The translations under genes were made by a program, and so were the position numbers. The notes below the pieces were generated by a model. The model did not search any database and was not told the origin of the DNA. It was given only the letters and a program-made list of their open reading frames with translations. 64,000 bases of DNA, from NCBI RefSeq assembly GCF_024323335.1, contig NC_066580.1:85297391-85361390 (forward strand), in the 5' to 3' direction. The stretch is from Lathyrus oleraceus (lineage: Eukaryota > Streptophyta > Magnoliopsida > Fabales > Fabaceae). Positions 36,089 through 45,667 of this stretch are shown here, one piece after another. Position 1 is the stretch's first letter; each line of letters starts with the position of its first letter.

Positions 36089-39000
36089 AATTAATCTTGC
36101 GGATTCCATTAAAAACAGTTCTGTTATGACTCAGTATGACTTTGATAATCCCATTTACCAAGCCGAAGAGGAGAGTGAAGAAGATTGTGAACTCCCCAAA
36201 GAATTTGCCAGACTATTGAAACAGGAGGAAAGGGTCATTCAACCTCATCAGGAGGAGTTGGAAGTCATTAACCTTGGTACTGAGGATGCAAAGAAAGAGA
36301 TCAAGATAGGGGATGCTTTAGAGGAAAAGGCCAAGAGAGGGCTGATTGAAATGCTGCGAGAATATGTGGATGTATTCGCATGGTCATATCAATATATGCC
36401 TGGTTTGGATACAGATATTGTGGTGCACATGCTACCTCTCAGAGAAGATTGTCCTTCGGTAAAGCAGAAGCTTCGCAGAACTAGTCCTGATATGGCTGTC
36501 AAGATCAAAGAGGAGGTTCATAAACAGTTGGATGCAGGTTTTCTAGCAGTTACCAATTATCCCCCTTGGGTGGCCAACATCGTACCCGTGCCTAAGAAGG
36601 ATGGTAAAGTCAGGATGTGTGTCGATTACCGAGATTTAAACAGAGCCAGTCCGAAAGATGACTTCCCATTACCTCACATTGATGTATTGGTCGATAACAT
36701 TGCTCAGTCCTCAATTTTCTCCTTCATGGATGGATTTTTTGGCTATAATCAGATCAAGATGGCGTCGGAAGACATGGAGAAGACGACATTCATTACACCT
36801 TGGGGCACGTTCTGTTATAAGGTAATGCCATTTAGGTTGAAGAACGCCGGTGCTACCTACCAAAGAGCTATGACGACTCTCTTTCATGACATGATGCAAG
36901 AATAAATTGAAGTGTACATGGATGATATGATTGCGAAGTCTCAGACAGAAGAGGAACACTTGGTGAACTTGCAAAAGTTGTTTGAAAGATTGAGAAAGTT
37001 CAAACTGAGGCTGAATCCAAATAATTGTACATTTGGAGTGAGATCTGGAAAGCTGTTAGGTTTCATTGTCAGTGAGAAAGGGATTGAAGTTGATCCAGCG
37101 AAAGTAAAAGCTATTCAAGAAATGCGTGAACCAAGAACGGAAAAGCAGGTTCGTGGGTTTTTAGGGAGGCTGAACTACATTGCACGATTCATATCTCACC
37201 TAACAGCTACGTGCGAACCAATATTTAAATTGCTAAGAAAAGATCAAGCAATTAGGTGGAACAATGATTGTCAAAAAGCTTTTGATAAGATAAAAGAATA
37301 TTTGCAGAAACCTCCAATTCTTATACCTCCAGTTCCTGGGAGGCCTCTGATAACGTACCTTTCAATAACAGAAAATTCGATGGGGTGTGTATTGGGACAG
37401 CATGACGAGTCTGGTCGAAAAGACCATGCAATATACTACCTTAGCAAAAAGTTTACCGACTGTGAAACAAGATATTCGCTGCTCGAGAAAACTTGTTGCG
37501 CTTTGGCATGGGCTGCTCGCCGACTAAGACAGTATATGTTGAACCATACTACCTTGTTGATTTCTAAGATGGACCCAGTAAAGTACATCTTTGAAAAGCC
37601 GGCTCTTACCGGACAAGTGGCTCATTGGCAGATGATTTTGACAGATTATGATATCCAGTACACGTCGTAAAAGGCCATCAAGGGTAGTATTCTATCTGAT
37701 TACCTAGCCGAGCAACCAATTGATGACTATCAGCTGATGATGTTTGAATTCCCCGATGAAGATATCATGTACTTAAAGATGAAAGATTGTGAAGAGCCTC
37801 TTGTCGAGGAAGGACCGAATCCCGATGACAAGTGGATACTGATGTTTGATGGGGCGGTAAATGTGAATGGAAATGGTGTTGGGGCAGTACTCATTAATCC
37901 TAAAGGTGCACACATACCTTTTTCCGCCAGATTGACTTTTAAAGTAACCAAAAACAAAGCTGAGTACGAGGCCTGTATCATGGGGATTGAGGAATCCATC
38001 GAGCTAAGGATCAAAACTATGGACATTTATGGAGATTCTGCTCTAGTGATTAACCAAGCCAATGGAGACTAGAATACTCATCAGCCGCATTTGATTCCTT
38101 ATAGAGATTACACCAGAAGGATCCTGACTTTCTTCAAGACAGTAAAGTTGTATCATGTACCCCGAGATGAAAATCAAATGGCTGATGCTTTAGCCACATT
38201 GTCTTTCATGATTAAAGTTCATTGGCAGAATCATGTGCCACACGTTGCTGTGAATCGACTCGAGAGGCCTGCGTATGTGTTTGTAGTCGAGTCTGTTGTT
38301 GATGAGAAGTCATGGTTTTATGATATTAGGAATTTCCTCAAAAGCCAAGAGTATCCTGAAGGAGCGTCAAAGAATGACAAGAAGACACTGAGAAGGCTAG
38401 CTGGAAGCTTTTACTTGAACAAGGATGATGTGTTGTACAAGAGGAACTTTGATATGGTTCTGCTCAGATGCGTGGTTAGACACGAAGCAGACGTGTTAAT
38501 GCAGGAAGTACACGAGGGATCTTTCGGTACCCATGCTGGTGGCCATGCAATGGCCAAGAAGTTGTTAAGAGCCGGTTATTACTGGATAACCATGGAAGCT
38601 GATTGTTTTAAATACACTCGGAAGTGCCACAAATGTCAGATCTATGCAGATAAGGTGCATGTACCACCAAGCCCTCTGAATATTATGAATTCTCCTTGGC
38701 CATTCGCGATGTGGGGCATCGATATGATTGGAAAGATCGAACCTACTGCTTCTGATGGGCATCGTTTCATCCTAGTCGTGATTGATTACTTTACCAAGTG
38801 GGTGGAAGCAGCTTCCTATGCCAAGGTTACCAGACAAGTGGTTACTTGATTCATTAAGAAAGAAATTATTTGTCGTTATGGGGTTCCTGAGAGAACCATC
38901 ACTTATAATGGTTCGAATCTCAATAACAAGATGATGAAAGAGCTTTGCAAAGACTTTAAGATCGAACACCACAATTCTTCTCCTTACAGACCAAAGATGA

Positions 39001-39563
39001 ATGGTGCTGTAGAGGCGGCAAACAAGAACATTAAGAAGATTGTGCAAAAGATGGTTGTGACTTATAAGGATTGGCATGAGATGTTGCCTTTCGCTTTGCA
39101 TGGGTATCGTACCTCAGTGCGTACGTCAACCGGGGCAACTCCGTTTTCACTTGTGTATGGCATGGAGGCAGTCTTGCTAGTAGAAGTTGAAGTCCCTTAT
39201 TTAAGGGTGATGATGGATGTAAAACTTGACGAGGCTGAGTGGGTTTAGGCCATGTTTGATGAGTTGAACTTAATCGAGGAAAAGCGATTAGCAGCTGTGT
39301 GCCATGGACAACTATATCAGAGAAGGATGAAGAAGGCCTTTGATCAGAAAGTGCGTCCTCGAAGCTATCAGATAGGTGACTTAGTTTTGAAGAGGATCCT
39401 TCCTCCCGGTACAGATAACAGGGGCAAGTGGACTCCGAATTATGAAGGCCCATATGTTGTTAAAAAGGTCTTTTCTAGTGGAGCCTTGATGCTTACAACT
39501 ATGGATGGTGAAGATTTTCCGTCTCCTGTGAATTTAGATGTAGTAAAAAAAAACTTCGCATAA
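36089..39563 (+). pseudogene. pol: Element C pol: RT, RNase H, aRNase H, integrase
   Basis: One reading frame runs to TAA at 39561 without any frameshift, broken by stops at 36903 (a Glu place), 37668, 38070 (a Trp place), 38847 and 39246. An acidic linker precedes RT (36.35-36.96 kb; catalytic YMDD at 36915-36926). Gypsy RNase H follows (37.3-37.65 kb). Then comes an archaeal-type RNase H (37.83-38.2 kb) with FDGA, AEYEA, GDSAL and ADALA acidic residues. Integrase has HEGSFGTH plus CHKC zinc ligands and core residues WGID and VEAANK. The second core Asp is lost: TDNGSN reads TYNGSN (38904-38906). The C-terminal NYEGPY motif resembles the GPF/Y module, and no chromodomain follows. Dual RNase H is typical of the Tat lineage. 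Confidence 0.93.
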
Positions 39564-39570
39564 ACTGACC

Positions 39571-39785
39571 CACAGGACAAAAAAAGAGAGTCCAGGCAAA
39601 AAAAAAAGGGCATCCCGGCGAACCAAAAAAAAAAGAAAAAAAAGGTTCGGGCAAAAGTTAGGGATAAAGAAATAAAAAAATAATAATATGTACACCCGGT
39701 AAGTCGAAAACCTGCAAAGGCGGCTTAGGCAAAAATGGGTATCCCGGTGGATTGAAAACCTGAAAAGGCGGTCCAGGCAAAAGAG
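39571..39785 (+). repeat. Post-pol repeat units, element C
   Basis: Four or so units of the CCGGTGGATTGAAAACCTG..GGCAAAA type, the first two degraded by A-runs. Homologous to 16684-16850 in B. Confidence 0.7.
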
Positions 39786-41296
39786 GGATTAAAGTGAAGA
39801 CTACAGTCTGAGTTATCTGTACTTCATCGCGTTTCAGTGTCTACCATCTTGAAGGATATGATCGGTCCAATCACTCTTCTAAGAAAGCAAAGAATTTGGG
39901 GGAAAGTGAAGACCTATGAGTCATAACAGAGTTGAGAAATAGTGGAATGACGTGTTCACATTGCCAATAGGATAGTTATTTTCTCTTTTGACGCAATTAC
40001 CTCTTCCTAGGAATTGCTTCCTGATGTATTTGCCTTTATAGGCCATTTTCAATCAATAAAAGTCGTTATTCAGTCAAATTGCTCTCTTGTTTTTTTTATT
40101 TCTACCGTTTTGTTTGCAAAGAACGTCCGAATTTTTGATAAACATTGCATCTAAAAAATATGAAGGCTAGACAATGACGTGCGGAAAGATAAAACATATG
40201 AAAATCATTTTGAATGTTGAGTACACTTGAGTTTATTTTGTCCATGCAATCCCCTATGGCATGTATGTCTTGCCGTTTTGCAGGTTATTATCTTTGATTG
40301 ATGGCTAAAGCAGATGAGCCAAAGTTTGTTCGAAGGAAGACACTGTTGTTTCAACACTGCCCAGTCGTGTAAAAAGTTGGGTCGTTTAAGTCGAGTTCAG
40401 AATTTGTTTCCCCAGCATGGTCGAGAGGTTGGTGTTTTCCCAACAAGTGACTCCCCAGTTGAATTGGTGTCTCTGCCGTTCCGAGAATGTCAAATCAGTA
40501 AGTATCCTCAGCAGAATTGTTGTATGTCCCCACAGAGTTGGAAGATTGAATCAGAAATTGTGTGCTCAGTAAAGTGATCATTTGCTTTCCCAACAGGAGT
40601 TTTCCTCCCTTTGCATCTTGCATGTAGTAATCATCATTTGCATTCGCATTCTCAAATCGCGTAGCATTTCCATTCAGTATGGAGCATTACGCCATAAAAA
40701 ACTCAAACATATGCATACATGCATTAAACCAGATTGGATCTTATCCCCAGCAGAGACGGATCATTTTCCAACATCAGTACATCACATTTGCAGCAGTTGC
40801 TCTAGGCAACATTCAGAATCAATAATCCCTGTGGGATTTATTTTCTCACCAGTCCGTGAAAGGAAAGCGTGATTCCCTTCCAATTTAGTCCCCGGAAAGT
40901 GTCTGCCTTATTTTGACATATGTAAATGTCATCCTTGCGATACCGGTAAGTGTCGTGTTGATCCCCAGTGAGGTCACCAAAACATCATCTTTGTTCGATG
41001 TCGATAAACGTCGAATTCCAATCGTTGGCCATCAGTAAATGGCATGTCTCTCATGATGTCTACAAAAAAATCGTTCTGTCAACACCCGTGTGTGTCCTTT
41101 CCTTTTTTGATGTCCGTAAACATCACTGTTCGATGTCGGTAAACATCAGCCGCTTGTTAACCATCGGTAAATGGTTTTATCGTTTAAATAACTGTGTGTT
41201 TTCGCTATCCGTAAATATTGAGTATTTCATTTTCGCCATCGGTAAATGGTTTCATTTCATAAATGTATTCTTTCCTTGGTGTCTATAAACATCTTT

Positions 41297-41501
41297 GTTC
41301 GATGTCGGTAAACATCGAGTTCCTTCCCAGTCATCGGTAAATGTCTGGTCTTGTTTCACTTGTTAACATCTTTGTTTGATGTCGGTAAACATCGAGTTCC
41401 TTCCCAGTCATCGGTAAATGTCTGGTCTTGTTTCACTGTTCGATGTCGGTAAACATCGAGTTCGTTTCCCAGTCATTGGTAAATGTCTGGTCTTGTTTCA
41501 C
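41297..41501 (+). repeat. Tandem repeat 1: three units of about 64-77 bp
   Basis: Copies at 41297-41360, 41374-41436 and 41438-41501 read GTTCGATGTCGGTAAACATC, then GAGTT, CCCAGTCATCGGTAAATG and TCTGGTCTTGTTTCACT, with few differences. Confidence 0.88.
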
Positions 41502-41518
41502 TTGTTCCTCTCCAGTGA

Positions 41519-41791
41519 AGCCGCCATCGGTAAATGGCCCCGCTTTCTTTGACATCGGTAAATATCAAATCTGTTTTGAAGCCGCCATCGGTAAATGGCC
41601 CCGCTTTCTTTGACATCGGTAAATATCAATCTGTTTTGAAGTCGCCATCGGTAAATGGCCTCGCTTTCTTTGATATCGGTAAATATGAAATTTGTTTTGA
41701 AGCTGCCATCGGTAAATGGCCTCGCTTTCTTTGATATCGGTAAATATCAGATTGATTTTGAAGCCACCATCGCTAAATGGCCCCGCTTTTC
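41519..41791 (+). repeat. Tandem repeat 2: about 4.5 units of 60-61 bp
   Basis: The unit is GCCGCCATCGGTAAATGGCC, CCGCTTTCTTTGACATCGG, TAAATATCAAATCTGTTTTG. Units start near 41519, 41580, 41640, 41701 and 41762. Each combines two ATCGGTAAAT submotifs and shares the core with repeat 1. Tandem repeats in Tat/Ogre 3' UTRs are known sources of satellite DNA. Confidence 0.9.
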
Positions 41792-41867
41792 TTAATTCGT
41801 CACCTATAGAGTGCAAATTCTCCGGTTCTTTTGGTATTCAATCCCTATTTACCTTGAAAGTCTGATA

Positions 41868-42872
41868 GTCGTTCTTTATGCTCACATCACGTGCTGATGC
41901 TTCAGAACAAAAGCCCAAGATCTTTTGTCCGGTCGGTCAGTGGAGAGGGTTCCACCTTTCTGAATCCCCACTTTTTGTCATGAGCTCGCCCTGTCCAGGG
42001 TTAAGAGCTATGAGGTCTTATCCTCATTACCCTTTAGATCTACTCACCCTGACGTTCAATGTCGGTGGTTAAGAGCCCATTTGATTACCTTTCCATGGCT
42101 TGTTTGGTGAGGTTGATATGACCCCTCTTGACTAAAGCCCTACCCATGTATGTTTGAGCCCCCTTGTTGGTGTGTTTACTCTATGCTTTACGTTTTTGTG
42201 TGGTGTGGTCGTCTCCCCCATAGGACTGCTAGGCTTCGTATAGTCTCTCATTTGCATGTCAATTAAGGTAGCACGGTTCCTTCGTCTAGGACTTCCTTTT
42301 TGCATGAGCATTCCTAAAAAACACAAACAAGTTCATTGATTTTTCTTCTCCTAAGAACACGTTAACTCCTTCTACTACAGGCGAGTAAGTCTCCAAAGGC
42401 CGAGCATCCGGTAGATTGCGTAGTAACGTCGTTCACCTAAAAAACACAAAACAAACAAAAATAGGTTACCCGAGCTACGATGCTCTGATTCTCAATCCTT
42501 CTTGAGATACGTATGCAGCAGGGTAGGGCCTGTGCGAGCAATAACTCTTTATTTTCCCTACTTTGATTTTCTCTCTTTCGCATTGCATATAGGACTTTTT
42601 ACACACACACTTTAGACATAATTAGCAAACGTGGATCCTGTGGAGTACCATAGACGTGAAGGGGTGCGATAACCTTTCCTTCACGTAACCGGCCCCCTTA
42701 CTCAGTTTTTCTTTGGTTCGAGACTTTGTTTTATCCGTTCCCTCTTGGTTATGTAGTACTACCTTTCCCTCCTCTTGGGAGAAAAGTACATAGCTGACGA
42801 ATCTACTCTCTTTCTTCCTCGCCACTCTTTTCGCATTTGTACCTGGATTCGGGAAATCCTCGGGGAGCGACA
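41868..42872 (+). mobile_element. Element C 3' LTR, truncated (last 1005 bp)
   Basis: Aligns with 33865-34869 at equal length and ends GAGCGACA before CTTTG. The first 1508 bp, including promoter motifs, TATA box and hairpin, are missing. The join to UTR repeat sequence is inside GTCGTTCTTTATGCTC. Without a 3' U3, reverse transcription could not rebuild a full promoter. Confidence 0.9.
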
Positions 42873-42877
42873 CTTTG
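42873..42877. repeat. Target-site duplication CTTTG, right of element C
   Basis: Exact partner of 32352-32356. Confidence 0.93.
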
Positions 42878-43223
42878 GGATGATTCTTACCCAGACTTCA
42901 TGCTCCTGACGTACAACGAACCCTTGATTCTTGGTTGATCCAATCAAGTCTTGTCAATATAAATGAAACTTGGGTGTTGATAAGGTGAAAACCATAATCC
43001 ACCAAAATGGATGATTGATCTTGACCATGACTCGATTCATCCCTTGACCTTTGTTTGTTTGCCTTGTGTGTGATCCCTTATTTGTGATTATTGCATTCAT
43101 GAATTCATGCGCATCATAACATTCATCACACGAAAATTTCAAGGAACTGAGGTGTTATTTGCAAATATTTTCAGACCATGGATTGTGGACGAAGGAACAC
43201 TAAGAAGTACAGTTTCAGATGTC
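42878..43223 (+). pseudogene. Element E leader, second part, with ORF1 start
   Basis: Resumes the E leader, collinear with D 56930-57390: GTGTTGATAAGGTGAAAACC, then TTGCATTCATG, then AATTTTCAAGGAACT. ATGGATTGTGGACGAAGG near 43178 corresponds to the ORF1 start of D (57339), and about 15 codons follow before homology stops near 43223. The rest of E is not in the window. The leader stem-loop unit is present once here and twice in D. Confidence 0.78.
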
Positions 43224-43580
43224 TGTTGAAAAGTATATTTCCGGCAAATATTTTAATATCGTATCCATAGAAATCGGTTGTTATTACCGCCGTTCTATAA
43301 TTCAAATTGTTATAAGTTTATAATGTAACCAAGTTATTTTGTTTGAATAGTTATCTTTTGAGTAAAATGACACTACGAGAATAAAAATAGTTTTAATCAA
43401 ATATAAAAGGCTTGGCAAGATTGGAGTTCACTATCCAAATTTCTTATGTTTCCTTAATGACAACTATATGGACTTAAAATTATTGATGATATTCAAGTAT
43501 CCTCTAAATATCATTTATTTATAAATGATATTGTGATAATCACTATATTAATGGTTAAATGATTTCTCTACCTAACTATC
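43224..43580. other. Unassigned repeat X, left part
   Basis: Homology to Ogre stops at TGTTGAAAAG (43224). AT-rich sequence with the phrase AATATCGTATCCATAGAAAT follows. Because it interrupts E ORF1 and starts with TG it may be the LTR of another element, with ATGTC (43219-43223) as a possible target duplication. No coding sequence is seen. It includes the left CTATC copy at 43576-43580. Confidence 0.4.
43576..43580. repeat. Target-site duplication CTATC, left of S4
   Basis: Exact partner of 48412-48416. Confidence 0.92.
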
Positions 43581-45090
43581 TGTAAGACCCCAATTTTGAC
43601 CCTAAGATCCCTCATGGCATCATAACATGGCATATGGATGACCTCAAGGATCATAAGAATCTTGGTTCCCTTTGCCTTTGGGTTGGGATCTCTTATGAGT
43701 GGTTTGATATCACCAAGCATGCTTGAATTGTATATTATTGCTTTTCTCATTTTTACTTACTAACCAAAAGCACAAAAATATGTCACTAACATCTCTTGTT
43801 TGTAGCTTGAGTAGTCACAAGGACAAAAGCTTCTAGGAGATCCTATGTGTAATGGTATGGTCAAGAGGAGATGAAAGCAAGCATGGTAATGGTTACCAAA
43901 CATCTCATCCATCAAATATGCCTCTCAAGTATCTCAATTCATCATTTTTGATCAAGCAAATCAAAGGGTTTGAGGTGTGTTTCTCAAAGAAACCCTAATT
44001 CATCTGTTCATCAACTGTGTCTTGCTCTTGAAGCAACCTCAACCCATGGTCAAAAACAATCAAGAGAAGTTCTTTCATTCATCATTTCATGAATATTTGA
44101 ACTTATTTGAGTGTCCTCAATCATCAATTCATCAAGATATGAGTTTTGGACTTGAGAAGTAGATCAGTCAATTCATCTGACTATTTGAAAGTACACTGAG
44201 ACCTAACTTTTTAAGTGTTGGTCAAATGGAGATGACCCCAAGATAAAAAATGTTCTTAAGGACAATATGAACAACTTTCATGTTCATCAAAATTTGATTT
44301 GAAGCTTGGAAGGTCATCATCCTTTCCAAGACATTATAAGTCATTTTGACTAAAACTCTAATGTTGGGTCAACTTCCCAAGGAGATAACTCCTTTATTTT
44401 TCATGATTTTGAGGTGAGACTTAATGCATTGGAAAGATTAATGTGTCTAATTCAAATGTTATGTTGAGAAAAATCTCAAAAGAAATACATGTGATAATGC
44501 AAAACATTATAGGTCACTTTGAACCAAATGCATTGAAATGTGAAAAAGTCCAACTTCAAGTGCCCATAACTTCTTCATTAAAAATCAAAATGATGCAAAA
44601 TGTAAGTCCAAATTGATTTCCTTGAAAAGATTTACAACTTTCGTGCTGAAGATTTTATCATTTGGAGCTTGCATTATTGAGACAGAAGGGCTTGAACATT
44701 GGCCAAATTTGGAAATTTCACATATGCATGTTTTGCACCCTACACTTCAAGCTCAAATTTCATTAATTTTCTAGGCCCAAATGAAGTTTTGATCAACATG
44801 AAATATGTTCCTTATACAACAAGCTTTCCAACCATTACTCATAAGGTTGCATTTGGATTTTGGAAGCATCATTTTCGAAGAGATGAAGAATTATGTGCAA
44901 TTTTAGAAACCAATTGAAAACACATTGCATGAGCTGATTACATCTATTTTGCATGTCCATTTCATTCAATTATGATCTCAGCTTGCCAAATCAAGTGGAA
45001 TTGGGCCCTTCATGCGCCTGTACAGGCCCATGCATGGAGGCCCTTTCCATTCATGCAAATTTGAAATCACACATTCAGCATTGCCTTGCC

Positions 45091-45098
45091 TATAAATA
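45091..45098 (+). promoter_or_regulatory. Probable S4 TATA box (TATAAATA)
   Basis: CCTATAAATACA at 1.51 kb into the LTR, then CAACCCTAAGGCGCC, as in A and B. Confidence 0.65.
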
Positions 45099-45539
45099 CA
45101 TTGCACTGGAGCTTCATTTCTTCAACCCTAAGGCGCCCTACACGCTGTGCAACTGAAATCCCCCACACATACCAAAGGAACAATCTCAATTTTCTCTCAA
45201 ATTTCAGATCTGAATTTTGATTTCCTCGATTGAAATTTCAGATCTAAAGTTCCTAGACCTCTTCACCTTGATCCATAGAGTCTTCTGTTTGTAAAAGAAT
45301 TCAAAGATCGTGACTCAATTCTTCACAATTCAAAGGTTTTACTCAACTACATTTTGCTTCGAAACAACTCATATATGGTTCCATTTGCCTTGTTTTTGTA
45401 TGATCTGAAGTCCTCTGCATAGAGGCAACATTATTGTGTTTTTAATTTTTGAAATTAAGCAAGTTCAGTTGAACACCACTAAAGTTCCATCTCTGATTTC
45501 TCTCTCAATAGGGATCTAGAGTGGAATTGAGTGGCATAG

Positions 45540-45557
45540 GAGTGATGTACATCACTC
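45540..45557 (+). other. Palindrome GAGTGATGTACATCACTC, S4
   Basis: Identical to 26413-26430 in B. Confidence 0.8.
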
Positions 45558-45643
45558 CACCTTTCGAACGATACCTAGATCGTGCATTTTGGTTGATGTT
45601 TTAATTTCTGCAAATTCTGGTTTGGCCGGAGGTTGGCCGGAGA

Positions 45644-45667
45644 AGACGGTGGCGCTGGCCACCGTCT
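45644..45667 (+). other. AGACGGTGGC/GCCACCGTCT hairpin, S4
   Basis: 10-bp stem with GCTG loop, as in B; preceded by TTGGCCGGAGA. Confidence 0.8.

Larger units (their letters stand above)
39564..41867 (+). other. Element C 3' UTR
   Basis: A 2.3 kb noncoding tail. It holds GGCAAAA repeats directly after pol, A-rich stretches near 39595-39690, unique sequence, and then increasingly dense ATCGGTAAA repeats that become regular tandem arrays before the truncated LTR. Small ORFs are by-products of the repeats. No polypurine tract is visible because the deletion that removed the LTR start also removed it. Confidence 0.85.
32357..42872 (+). mobile_element. Element C: internally deleted Ogre-type retrotransposon, 10.5 kb
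   Basis: Complete 5' LTR, PBS, short leader, only the last 65 or so codons of gag-pro, intron, full-length but mutated pol, a long repeat-bearing 3' UTR and a 3' LTR lacking its first 1.5 kb. CTTTG duplications on both sides show it entered as one unit. ORF1 and nearly all gag-pro are gone. Its 5' LTR (2.5 kb) is much shorter than those of the other elements and belongs to a different family, TGTAGCACC to GAGCGACA. Confidence 0.92.

Noticed and set aside
41519..41791. Regular 60-bp repeats resembling a CRISPR array
   Set aside because: Repeats are contiguous with no unique spacers, no cas genes, plant retrotransposon context; a tandem repeat in a 3' UTR.
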